From: Nocardioides pini
GTDB taxonomy: Bacteria > Actinomycetota > Actinomycetes > Propionibacteriales > Nocardioidaceae
NCBI RefSeq assembly: GCF_026712185.1
Contig: NZ_JAPPUX010000001.1
Location: 496,001-560,000 of the forward strand
Length of the DNA stretch: 64,000 nucleotides
Direction: 5' to 3'
Shown: piece after piece, positions 15,235 through 23,163 of the stretch
How the letters are laid out: each line of letters begins with the position of its first letter
How positions within the stretch are numbered: position 1 is the first letter of the stretch
The notes under the pieces: model-generated
The model's input: the letters and a program-made list of their open reading frames with translations, nothing else
Told to the model about the DNA's origin: nothing
Databases searched by the model: none
Position numbers and translations under genes: made by a program

Positions 15235-15930
15235 GTGCTCGGACGACTCTCCCGCCCACTGGCCGCTGTGGTCACGGGGCTGGCCCTCACCCTGTCCATG
15301 TCCGCGTGCACGTCGGACCAGCCTGACGCCGGAGCCCCCGCGAGCGCGGGCGACGACGGGTCGCCCGACGTGCTCCAGCCCGGCGGTCCCGGCGAGGAGA
15401 ACGCGACGATCTCGCCCGAGGACGCCGAGAAGGCCGTGGAGCCGGAGTTCAACGAGGCCGACGTGGCCTTCATGCAGATGATGGTCCCGCACCACGCGCA
15501 GGCGATCGTGATGGCCGAGCTGGCCGACAAGCACGCCCGCAGCGACCGGGTCCGCGAGCTGGCCGCGCGCATCCGTGCGGCGCAGGGCCCGGAGATCCTG
15601 ATGATGGCCGCCTGGCTCGAGGAGCGCGACATGGCCGTGCCGACCGCCGCGGAGGACCCGAGCGAGTGGGACCACAGCCAGCACGGTCACAACGGGATGG
15701 TCGGCATGCTCACCGATGCGCAGATGGAGAAGCTCGAGCGGGCTCGCGGCGCTGCGTTCGACCGGCTGTTCCTCCGCTACATGATCCAGCACCACTACGG
15801 TGCCATCGACATGGCCGACGACGTCGCCGTCGACGGCATCGACATCATGGTCAGCGAGGTCGCGGCCGACGTGGCAGTCACTCAGACGGCCGAGATCGAC
15901 CGCCTGCAGGAGACGCTCGACCGCGTCTGA
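15235..15930 (+). CDS. DUF305 lipoprotein (ferritin-like, His/Met-rich)
   Basis: 231 residues. Signal with lipobox MSAC (Cys near residue 25), an acidic linker, then a DUF305 domain with duplicated helices: MQMMVPHHAQAIVMAELAD in the first half and LRYMIQHHYGAIDMADDVA in the second. The paired His-His and many Met residues resemble metal-binding ferritin-like folds; copper is the metal usually proposed. A HSQHGHNGM loop adds more ligands. GTG 15235 with SD AAGGAG 3 nt upstream. Divergent from the LVIVD gene, a pairing that suggests joint extracellular function. Confidence 0.9.
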   Translation: MLGRLSRPLAAVVTGLALTLSMSACTSDQPDAGAPASAGDDGSPDVLQPGGPGEENATISPEDAEKAVEPEFNEADVAFMQMMVPHHAQAIVMAELADKHARSDRVRELAARIRAAQGPEILMMAAWLEERDMAVPTAAEDPSEWDHSQHGHNGMVGMLTDAQMEKLERARGAAFDRLFLRYMIQHHYGAIDMADDVAVDGIDIMVSEVAADVAVTQTAEIDRLQETLDRV

Positions 15931-16017
15931 GCCGGCGGTCGGTCGGCTGCACGCCGACGCAGGTGACCGAGGCCCGGAGTGCTCTCCCACGAGCTGCGAG
16001 ACGATCTCGGCGGAGAG

Positions 16018-16482
16018 TCACCCCACCCGGTTGTCGGCGAGCAAGGCAACGTTGCCGACGCGTCGCGCGGTCTTGCGCAGGAGGCCGCGCACCTCGTAGC
16101 GCTGGGCCAGGACCACGTCGGCACCGGTGTGATCGACGGCTCGCACCAGCACGGCGTCGGTGCGTCGGCCCTCGACGGTGATGTAGCCGTCCCAGGCTCC
16201 GCAGGCGCCGTCCACCTCAGGGTCCACCTCGGGGGTCCGGTCCTCGTCGTCCCCGGCCACGACGGCCTCCAGTCGCCGCTCGACCTCGGCCACGCCGTCC
16301 TCCAAGCGTTCGGCGACGAACCGGTGCAGGCTCAACCGGTCACCAGCGCGTTCGAAGCAGAACGGGATCAGTGGACCGCCGCTCACCTCGACGCTGTCGA
16401 TGGCGTGGTCCAGGCCGGTGAAGGCCAGGTTCAGCAGCGGGTCGGCGTCGGGGTCGACGCTCACGGATTCCGGTGGGGCCAT
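16018..16482 (-). CDS. Conserved hypothetical protein
   Basis: 154 residues, no recognised domain. Mixed alpha/beta with GPLIPFCFERAGDRLSLHRF, an acidic stretch (VVAGDDEDRTPEVDPEVDG) and a C-terminal basic helix (YEVRGLLRKTARRVGN). Codon use fits the genome. No signal peptide or transmembrane segment, so it is cytosolic. A longer plus-strand ORF covers the same DNA but has the composition of a shadow. SD GAGG lies upstream of ATG 16482. Confidence 0.65.
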   Translation of the reverse strand: MAPPESVSVDPDADPLLNLAFTGLDHAIDSVEVSGGPLIPFCFERAGDRLSLHRFVAERLEDGVAEVERRLEAVVAGDDEDRTPEVDPEVDGACGAWDGYITVEGRRTDAVLVRAVDHTGADVVLAQRYEVRGLLRKTARRVGNVALLADNRVG

Positions 16483-16773
16483 GCCGGTGATCCTCGCAGC
16501 GCGGCCATGGCTGCATAGCGATTCTCCGAACGCCTGATCGCGGCTACTAGGAGACTTTCCGCAGGATCGGTGTCTGGCCAGACTCTGATCTAGGTGATCG
16601 GCGGGACGCTCTCATTCGCGGCTGCCCACCCGCTCTTAGGTGTGGCTCTCATCTGGAATGCGACCCGTGGGTCACCGTGACGAGGCGTGGCTCAAGAGGG
16701 GTCTGCCCAGCTCGTAGTAGCACTGCCCACCTCGCCGTCCGAGTGGATGCCAGAACACAGATGAGGTGAGTAG
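16483..16773 (+). other. Non-coding region upstream of the IS110 transposase
   Basis: 291 bp with no credible gene. It holds three CTGCCCA-type repeats, the palindrome GACCCGTGGGTC (16662-16673) and the transposase SD (GAGGTGA, near 16763). The left end of the element must lie here but cannot be placed, because IS110 elements lack terminal inverted repeats and visible target duplications. Confidence 0.6.
16600..16773 (+). ncRNA. Candidate bridge RNA region of the IS110 element
   Basis: IS110-group recombinases use a structured RNA encoded in the non-coding left end, just before the gene. This stretch has two local hairpins (16662-16673 and the TCACCGTGA at 16672-16680) and repeated CTGCCCA(G/C)CTCG blocks at 16703-16714 and 16723-16734. 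Location by family rule; guide loops not assigned. Confidence 0.3.
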
Positions 16774-17979
16774 ATGAGCAAGACGAAGGGCGTGATCATC
16801 GGGGTCGACCCCCACAAGATGTCGGTGACGATCGAGGTCGTGGACACCCACGAACGGCTCCTCGGCAGCGGACGGTTTGAGACCACCAACGCCGGGTACG
16901 CCGCGATGCAGCGGTACGTGAAGCAGTGGCCCGACCGACTCTGGGCCGTCGAGGGAGCCAACGGCGCGGGCCGTCCACTGGCCCAACGTCTCGTCGCCGG
17001 CGGTGAGCAGGTCGTCGACGTGCCGGCCAAGCTTGCGGCCCGGGTGCGGCTGTTCGACACCGGCCACAACCGCAAGACCGACGCCCTGGACGCCCACTCG
17101 ATCGCGGTCGTCGCGGTCCGCACCGAGGGCCTGCGGGTGGTGGTCGAGGACGGTGAGCTCGAGGCGTTGCGGATGCTCACCGGCCGCCGCGACGAGCTCG
17201 CCCACCAGCGAGTCCAGACGGTCAACCGGCTGCAGCGCCTCCTCAGCGAACTACTGCCTGGCCAGCGCAAACGTGACCTGTCCGCCGCCCAGGCCAAGGC
17301 GATGCTCGCGACCGTGCGGCCCCGTGACATCGCCGGCAAGACCCGCCGCCGGATGGCGGCCGAGGAGATCGCGGACCTGGTCGCAGTCGACGCCAAGCTC
17401 AAGCGAATCAAGGCCGAACTGAAGGCCGCGGTCACCGCCCGCGGGTCGCACCTGATGGACATCTACGGCGTCGGACCAGCTGGCGCGGCCCGCGTGCTGG
17501 CCGACGTCGGCGACGTGGCCCGGTTCGTCGACCGCAACCGGTTCGCGTCGTGGACCGGCACCGCGCCCCTGGACGCCTCATCCGGCGAGCAGACCCGCCA
17601 CCGGTTGTCGCGGGCCGGGAACCGGCGGATGAACCACCTGCTGCACGTCGCGGCGATCGTGCAGATCCGCCACGACACCGAAGGCCGCGCCTACTACCGG
17701 CGCAAGCTCGCCGACGGCAAGACACCGGTGGAAGCACTGCGGTGTCTGAAGCGACGCCTGTCCGACGTCGTCTACCGCCAGCTCATCGCGGACGCTGGAC
17801 GTGGTCAGCACGACGATGAGGCGGATCCGGGAGGGCACTGCGGGGCGACTCTTCAATCCAGCGCGGCCGACTTGCACCCGCTCATCGACACTTCGGATCA
17901 GCCACTTCCCGGACCCGCACAGCCGACGCTACGCCGAGCAGCAGTCGGCAGGAAGACCCTCGTCAGAAGCGCTCCTTGA
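16774..17979 (+). CDS. IS110-family transposase (DEDD/serine recombinase)
   Basis: 401 residues. N-terminal RuvC-like DEDD domain: Asp11 in VDPHK, Glu60 in AVEGANG, Asp103 and Asp106 in RKTDALDAHS. A coiled central part follows, then the Transposase_20 domain with YGVGPAGAARVLADVGD and WTGTAPLDASSGEQTRHRLSRAGNRRMN, where the Ser269-Ser270 pair is the presumed nucleophile site. The C-terminal GGHCGATLQSSAADLHP tail matches Streptomyces-type members, so the protein looks full-length and probably active. ATG is preceded by GAGGTGA. Confidence 0.95.
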   Translation: MSKTKGVIIGVDPHKMSVTIEVVDTHERLLGSGRFETTNAGYAAMQRYVKQWPDRLWAVEGANGAGRPLAQRLVAGGEQVVDVPAKLAARVRLFDTGHNRKTDALDAHSIAVVAVRTEGLRVVVEDGELEALRMLTGRRDELAHQRVQTVNRLQRLLSELLPGQRKRDLSAAQAKAMLATVRPRDIAGKTRRRMAAEEIADLVAVDAKLKRIKAELKAAVTARGSHLMDIYGVGPAGAARVLADVGDVARFVDRNRFASWTGTAPLDASSGEQTRHRLSRAGNRRMNHLLHVAAIVQIRHDTEGRAYYRRKLADGKTPVEALRCLKRRLSDVVYRQLIADAGRGQHDDEADPGGHCGATLQSSAADLHPLIDTSDQPLPGPAQPTLRRAAVGRKTLVRSAP

Positions 17980-18261
17980 CACAGAGGGGAGCCAGATCCG
18001 GGCGAGCGTAGCCGCCCTCAACGCGGCAGATCCGGATGTCGAAAGTGCATAGGGTGGCCCCGGCCATCCCGGCAGGTAAGAGGGAGAGACGGGTTCCACC
18101 GAGAGGTGGAAGAAGTGCTGGGAAGTAGACCTCGCCTCCCCGCCAGCCATGGACTCATGGACGCTGACCTCGGTGTGGCAACGCTTCCGTAACGACCGCG
18201 GACAGACGACCACGCGACGCGGCACACTTCACCCACCACGACGCGAGGGGCTGGCGATTTG
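17980..18261. other. Non-coding region after the transposase
   Basis: 282 bp without a credible gene. Contains the right end of the IS element at an unknown point, a perfect 7-bp stem hairpin TTCCACC-GAGA-GGTGGAA at 18094-18111, and the probable promoter of the next gene. Composition is clearly less GC-rich than the backbone. Confidence 0.55.
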
Positions 18262-18723
18262 ATGCGGATTCACGCAGCGGTGACGTTGCCCTCAGCACTT
18301 GCCTCTCTGGCGCTGACGCTCAGCGCGTGGGGAACCGCGACGGGAACCACCTCTGGCACCGACACCGACGAAGGTTCGCCGGTCATAGCCATGCCCGAAG
18401 AAGCCCATGACTACCCGTTGGCGCAGGTCTCGGGGCTGCTCGAACTCCGCGAAGGCTGCCTAGTTCTGGGTGGCGCCGTTGTGTTCTGGCCGTACGGAGC
18501 CGCGTGGGACGCGGAGAACAAGGCAGTGTCGTTTGAGGACTCACCGCAGTTCGAGGACGCAGCCGCAGCGCCGATAGGCGCAGTTTTCACCGGTGGCGGC
18601 GGCTGGTACCCGACCGATACTGCCTCCTTCAGGTCGTGGCGTGGAGATGAGCTCGCGGATTCCATCGAGAAGTGCCAGGAAGCGACAGGCATTAGCGGAG
18701 ACGTGGTCTACGCCTATCCGTGA
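18262..18723 (+). CDS. Small secreted hypothetical protein
   Basis: 153 residues. Hydrophobic N-terminus (IHAAVTLPSALASLALTLSAW) looks like a signal peptide without a lipobox. The mature part has AVVFWPYGAAW, a GGGGWYPTD loop and two Cys (REGCLVL, IEKCQE), likely one disulfide. ATG 18262 rather than TTG 18259. Codon use is less GC3-biased than neighbours (many A/T third positions), a sign of recent arrival. No family recognised. Confidence 0.65.
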   Translation: MRIHAAVTLPSALASLALTLSAWGTATGTTSGTDTDEGSPVIAMPEEAHDYPLAQVSGLLELREGCLVLGGAVVFWPYGAAWDAENKAVSFEDSPQFEDAAAAPIGAVFTGGGGWYPTDTASFRSWRGDELADSIEKCQEATGISGDVVYAYP

Positions 18724-18796
18724 GGTGGCCGACGTCCGCTCATCGGCATGAGCGTGCACTCGCGTTGCGGCAGACTCGGTCTCGGTGCCCCCTACG

Positions 18797-19171
18797 ATGC
18801 GTCCCGTGACCAGCCCGATCCAGCGCGTCGTTGGCCAAGTCTTCATCCCGGTGCGCGACATGGCTTCAGCCATCGAGTGGTACGCCGACCTGCTCGGCTT
18901 CGATCCCGGCACGAGTTCGCACGGGGGAACCATCTACGACATCCCCAGCGACGGCGAGACCAGGCTCGCCCTGGACGCCAACCGTCCCGACTTCCATGCG
19001 TCGGGGCCGCCGAGGTTCTTCCTGTGGACGCAAGACATGGCCGCCACGGTGCGGCACCTGGAAGACCTGGGAGTCAGGATCACGTCGGACATCGAGGACA
19101 TCGGCAGCGTCTACTTCGTCCAGTTCGAGGATCCGGACGGCAACCCGCTGATGGTGTGTCAACGCCGCTGA
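18797..19171 (+). CDS. VOC / glyoxalase-bleomycin resistance superfamily protein
   Basis: 124 residues with one pair of beta-alpha-beta-beta-beta modules: VGQVFIPVRDMASAIEWYADLLGF at the start and VQFEDPDGNPLMVCQ at the end, the standard VOC close. Likely a homodimeric metal- or ligand-binding enzyme; the metal residues expected on strands 1 and 8 are not fully conserved (FIPV in place of an H/Q site), so binding instead of catalysis is possible. GTG 18806 is an alternative start. Confidence 0.85.
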   Translation: MRPVTSPIQRVVGQVFIPVRDMASAIEWYADLLGFDPGTSSHGGTIYDIPSDGETRLALDANRPDFHASGPPRFFLWTQDMAATVRHLEDLGVRITSDIEDIGSVYFVQFEDPDGNPLMVCQRR

Positions 19172-19222
19172 CGAGTGGCACCCTCGCCACGGAAGTCCGC
19201 CTGCGAGCGTCCGGATCTCGCC

Positions 19223-19258
19223 AGATCCGCGCGCTGACCGAGATCCGCGCGCTGACCG
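19223..19258. repeat. Perfect 18-bp tandem duplication
   Basis: AGATCCGCGCGCTGACCG occurs twice head to tail between the VOC gene and the convergent hypothetical gene. No coding role seen. Confidence 0.9.
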
Positions 19259-19274
19259 CGGCATGGGCGGATCC

Positions 19275-19772
19275 CTACGCGAACTCGGCTCCCGGGCCGT
19301 AGACGTGGTCGCGCACCACGGCGTCGTGGACAAGCACGTGATCCACGAGGGCCCAGAACTCGCCGAGAAGTGGGTGCTTCAACCCCTCCTCGCGGGACAA
19401 CTTGCGCCCGAAAAAGGGCCTATCGGTGAACGCAGCCGCACCGGCGACGAGAGTCGCTCCGGGATCGGACTGCCCGGCGACGGGGCCGACCCGGCACCCG
19501 AACGTGAGGCGGTCATCCTCATCGTCGTCCCAGGTGGGGCTGAACACGCAGTCGATGAACACCTCGTGCCCGTCGTGGTGATAGCACGAGGCGATGTACA
19601 CCGCGTACGCATGGCCTTCCCGATAGACGTATCCCTGGACGCGGCGGAAAGGCTGGGAGCAGTGGTCACAGGTGTGCTCCGAGATTGGCGGGCTGGCCTC
19701 GATCGCGAGCGCAGGGTCGGACACCCAAGGACCGTATCTCGTGGCAATCTGGTCGGTCGCACATCGGCACAT
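19275..19772 (-). CDS. Conserved hypothetical protein with Cys-rich motif
   Basis: 165 residues. EHTCDHCSQPFRRVQGYVY at residues 32-50 carries a CxxC, followed by SCYHHDGHEVFIDCVFSPTW and TFGCRVGPVAGQ, giving a Cys/His set that could bind zinc. The C-terminal half (REEGLKHPLLGEFWALVDHVLVHD) is helical. I know this pattern only as an uncharacterised actinobacterial protein. It is cytosolic and monocistronic. ATG at 19772; the first 15 residues are less conserved in style, so a later start is possible. Confidence 0.7.
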   Translation of the reverse strand: MCRCATDQIATRYGPWVSDPALAIEASPPISEHTCDHCSQPFRRVQGYVYREGHAYAVYIASCYHHDGHEVFIDCVFSPTWDDDEDDRLTFGCRVGPVAGQSDPGATLVAGAAAFTDRPFFGRKLSREEGLKHPLLGEFWALVDHVLVHDAVVRDHVYGPGAEFA

Positions 19773-19886
19773 CCGGTCGTCTTCCTTCGCAAACCCGCAC
19801 CCGCCATCGTGGATGTATCCGTGCAGTCCGGCGGCTGACGTGCCTGTGGCCCCGCTACCTGGTGGGTGGCGGGGTGTGGGGCGGGG

Positions 19887-21293
19887 TCATGGTCTGCGCG
19901 GGCGTGGGATGCCGGGCGGGTCGGGTGGCTCGGCAGGATCGATCGGGCTGGTGCCGGTCTGGTCGCGTCGGTAGGTGTGGCCGTGGGGGCTGGTCCACTC
20001 GAACACCCCGGGCTCGGCCATCCGGTAGGTCCAGGCGGTGTGGGTCTTGAGCCGGTGGTGGAACCGGCACAGGCAGGCGAGGTTCCAGGTGGCGGTGGGT
20101 CCGGGTTGTGGTCGTCCGTCGGCTGCGGCGTCGTGGTCGTGCTCGGTGACGTGGTCGACGTCGCAACCGCGGGCGGGACGGGTGCACCACGGGAACACGC
20201 AGGTGCGGTCCCGGAGAACCACCTGCTCCCGGATCCGGTCGGGGACCTCGTAGGCCGGGGTGAACTGCTGGGCGTTGAGGTCGATGACCGGTTTGATGGT
20301 GACCTTGGTCCGCGAGTCGGCGCACCAGTCCCTGACCTGCTGCAGCAGGACCAGCCGCTGGCCCTCCTCCATCCACCCCGTCGGACCGAACACGGTCGCC
20401 TCGCCCGAGAAACCGGCGTCGAAGTGCGCGTGCAGCACGACCTCCCGTGCGGCAGGCAGGTGCTCGCGGTCCGCATCGGGGCCAGCGAGATCGAGGGCGG
20501 TCTGGGTGCGGGCCAGGGCGCCGAGGGCTGCGGAGCGGCGGGCCCCGAGCGGCGCCTGGGAGCCGAGGGCCTTCAGGGTGGCGGCGCCGTGGGCGAGTGC
20601 TCGGTCGAGGTCGACGGCGTCGGCGATGTCGAGCTCGGCCTCCAGCCGGATCGTCCCGGCGAAGTGCACGTCCTCGTCGTGGATCGTCACGTGGCGGGGG
20701 TCGACCGACAGGTAGCCGTCCTCCGGGTCCGCGGCCGGATCCGCTTCGGCGAGGTCGAAGCGTTTGATCGCCTCGGCGACGAGCCGGTCGAGCTGCGTCG
20801 GCCCGACCTTCCCGGCCACGGCGGCGACCTGTGCGTCCACGAACCCGGCCGCGTCCGGGGTCAGGGCGGGCGTCGCGTGGATGGTCCTCTCGGCCACCAG
20901 GCGGGCCCGCCAGGCAGGCACCCGCCCGGCCTGGACCAGCGCCCACAGCCGCGGGAGCCGGTGGCGCAGCTCGAGGGCGTGGCCGACGAGCTTCTTCGCC
21001 GCCGTCGTCGACACGCCCAGCACGCCACCGAGCTCGGCGAGGCAGAACTCCGCCACCAGTGGCGCACCCTCACCCGCGATGGGCTCCTCGTGCTCGGACC
21101 CTGGCACCGTGAAGGCCGCCGCGGAGTGGATCGACTCCGGGGGGTGCAGGTCCGCCCACCGAGCGGCGGTCACCAGGAGCTGCGCCGCAGCCATGTCCTC
21201 GGCGATCCTCTGGTCCCTGGCGAGCGCGAGCAGGGCCGAGGCGGTGAGGTCCTCGACCCCACCCGTCTCCAGCACTGCCGTCGCATCGATCAT
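19887..21293 (-). CDS. DUF222 / HNH endonuclease domain protein (13E12 family)
   Basis: 468 residues. Residues 1-330 are the helical DUF222 domain (VLGVSTTAAKKLVGHALELRHRLP, VPAWRARLVAERTI). The C-terminus has the HNH nuclease: RDRTCVFPWCTRPARGCDVDHVTEHDHD and TWNLACLCRFHHRLKT, with the two CxxC-like pairs and the HH motif intact. Nocardioides and mycobacteria carry many such copies, some in repeated elements. Function is not established; a DNA-nicking enzyme is expected. ATG 21293 starts the conserved part. It ends near the accessory segment. Confidence 0.88.
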   Translation of the reverse strand: MIDATAVLETGGVEDLTASALLALARDQRIAEDMAAAQLLVTAARWADLHPPESIHSAAAFTVPGSEHEEPIAGEGAPLVAEFCLAELGGVLGVSTTAAKKLVGHALELRHRLPRLWALVQAGRVPAWRARLVAERTIHATPALTPDAAGFVDAQVAAVAGKVGPTQLDRLVAEAIKRFDLAEADPAADPEDGYLSVDPRHVTIHDEDVHFAGTIRLEAELDIADAVDLDRALAHGAATLKALGSQAPLGARRSAALGALARTQTALDLAGPDADREHLPAAREVVLHAHFDAGFSGEATVFGPTGWMEEGQRLVLLQQVRDWCADSRTKVTIKPVIDLNAQQFTPAYEVPDRIREQVVLRDRTCVFPWCTRPARGCDVDHVTEHDHDAAADGRPQPGPTATWNLACLCRFHHRLKTHTAWTYRMAEPGVFEWTSPHGHTYRRDQTGTSPIDPAEPPDPPGIPRPRRP

Positions 21294-21483
21294 GTGTTCG
21301 ATTGTATCCGGGACCACCGACAGTGACGGTGGTAGCGCACGGTGTGCCGGCTGACCTTCTCCGCCGGGTTTCGTGACGGGACTGCGTCCTCCTCGACCAG
21401 CGACGGCGCCCGCCTCGACCCTCACGGAGCGAGGCTGAGATAACCACGCGACGCCGGGCCGGGTGGCTTGCGAGAATCGCCTC

Positions 21484-23163
21484 GTGGGACACGTGGACGT
21501 CGCTGGAGTCAGGTACGAGCTGCCGGACGGGCGGGTGCTGCTCGACGACGTCAGCTTCCGGGTGGGCGACGGGCAGAAGGTCGCGCTGGTCGGCGCCAAC
21601 GGTGCGGGCAAGACGACGCTGCTGCGGATCGTGACCGGGGACCTCAAGCCGCACGCCGGCGTCGTCACGCGCTCGGGGGGACTCGGGGTGATGCGCCAGT
21701 TCGTCGGCCACGGAGGAGCCGACGAGACCGTGGCCGACCTGCTGCTGTCGGTGGCACCGGCCGACGTGCGCCGGTGGTCGGAGGAGGTGGCGGCCCAGGA
21801 GCTGCGGCTCATGGACGACGACAGCGAGCCGGTGCAGATGGCGTACGCCGAGGCGCTGGGGCACTACGGCGACGTCGGCGGCTACGACCTCGAGGTGGTC
21901 TGGGACAAGGTCACCACCGCGGCGATGGGGATGCCCTACGACCGCGCCCGCTACCGCGCCCTCACCACGCTGTCGGGCGGCGAGCAGAAGCGCCTCGTGC
22001 TGGAGTACCTGCTGCAGGGACCCGACCAGGTGCTGCTGCTCGACGAGCCGGACAACTACCTCGACGTGCCGGGCAAGATGTGGCTCGAGGAGCGGATACG
22101 CGAGTCGCCCAAGACGATCCTCTTCATCAGCCACGACCGCGAGCTGCTCAACAACACCGCCACGCGGATCGTGACCGTCGAGCTCGGCAGCGCGGGCAAC
22201 CTCGTGTGGACCCACCCCGGTGGCTTCGCGAGCTACCACCAGGCACGCGCCGAGCGCTTCGAGCGCTTCGAGGAGCTGCGCCGTCGCTGGGACGAGGAGT
22301 ACGCCAAGCTGCGCGCGCAGATGCTGATGTACAAGCAGAAGGCCGCCTACAACTCCGACATGGCCAGCCGCTACCAGGCCGCGCAGACCCGGCTGAAGAA
22401 GTTCGAGGACGCCGGGCCGCCCACGGAGCAGCCGCGCGAGCAGCAGGTGAAGATGCGGCTCAAGGGCGGGCGCACCGGCAAGCGCGCCGTCGTGTGCACC
22501 GACCTCGAGCTGACCAACCTGATGAAGCCGTTCGACCTCGAGGTCTGGTACGGCGAGCGGGTGGCGGTGCTGGGCTCCAACGGGTCCGGCAAGTCGCACT
22601 TCCTGCGGCTCCTCGCCGCCGGCGGCAGCGACCCCGACATCGAGCACCAGCCCGTCGGCGTACCTCCGGCCCCGGTCGAGCACACCGGCAGCGCCAAGCT
22701 GGGGGCGCGGGTGCGGCCGGGGTGGTTCGTGCAGACGCACGAGCACCCCGAGCTCGTGGGCCGCACCCTGCTGGAGATCCTGCACCGTGGTGACGACCAC
22801 CGCGACGGGATGGGTCGCGAGGCGGCCAGCCGGGTGCTGGACCGCTACGAGCTGGCGCACGCCGGCGAGCAGAGGTTCGAGTCCCTCAGCGGCGGGCAGC
22901 AGGCACGGTTCCAGATCCTGCTGCTCGAGCTCTCGGGCGCGACGCTGCTGCTCCTCGACGAGCCCACCGACAACCTCGACGTGCAGTCCGCCGAGGCCCT
23001 GGAGGCCGGGCTCGAGGCCTTCGACGGCACGGTGCTCGCGGTGACCCACGACCGGTGGTTCGCCCGCGGCTTCGACCGGTTCCTGGTCTACGGCGCCGAC
23101 GGCGAGGTCTACGAGTCGGACGGCCCGGTCTGGGACGAGGGCCGGGTGACGCGCGCCCGATGA
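21484..23163 (+). CDS. ABC-F type ATPase (two nucleotide-binding domains)
   Basis: 559 residues, soluble, with no membrane segment. NBD1: Walker A GANGAGKT, signature LSGGEQKR, Walker B LLLDEPDNYLD, switch SHDRELL. A helical linker with ERFERFEELRRRWDEEYAKLRAQMLMYKQKA fits the ABC-F interdomain arm. NBD2: GSNGSGKS, LSGGQQAR, LLLLDEPTDNLD, THDRWF. ABC-F proteins act on the ribosome in translation or antibiotic protection; the subgroup is not clear. GTG 21484 follows a GAGAAT hexamer by 6 nt (leaderless). The stop overlaps the next gene (ATGA). Confidence 0.9.
   Translation: MGHVDVAGVRYELPDGRVLLDDVSFRVGDGQKVALVGANGAGKTTLLRIVTGDLKPHAGVVTRSGGLGVMRQFVGHGGADETVADLLLSVAPADVRRWSEEVAAQELRLMDDDSEPVQMAYAEALGHYGDVGGYDLEVVWDKVTTAAMGMPYDRARYRALTTLSGGEQKRLVLEYLLQGPDQVLLLDEPDNYLDVPGKMWLEERIRESPKTILFISHDRELLNNTATRIVTVELGSAGNLVWTHPGGFASYHQARAERFERFEELRRRWDEEYAKLRAQMLMYKQKAAYNSDMASRYQAAQTRLKKFEDAGPPTEQPREQQVKMRLKGGRTGKRAVVCTDLELTNLMKPFDLEVWYGERVAVLGSNGSGKSHFLRLLAAGGSDPDIEHQPVGVPPAPVEHTGSAKLGARVRPGWFVQTHEHPELVGRTLLEILHRGDDHRDGMGREAASRVLDRYELAHAGEQRFESLSGGQQARFQILLLELSGATLLLLDEPTDNLDVQSAEALEAGLEAFDGTVLAVTHDRWFARGFDRFLVYGADGEVYESDGPVWDEGRVTRAR

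Larger units (their letters stand above)
16540..18060 (+). mobile_element. IS110-family insertion element (ends approximate)
   Basis: A single transposase gene flanked by non-coding DNA, total near 1.5 kb, the usual size for the family. Both boundaries are estimates. Flanking genes appear intact, so the insertion seems to be intergenic. Confidence 0.55.

Noticed and set aside
15979..16518. Plus-strand 179-codon frame overlapping the hypothetical gene
   Set aside because: The minus-strand frame has better codon pattern and protein-like composition.
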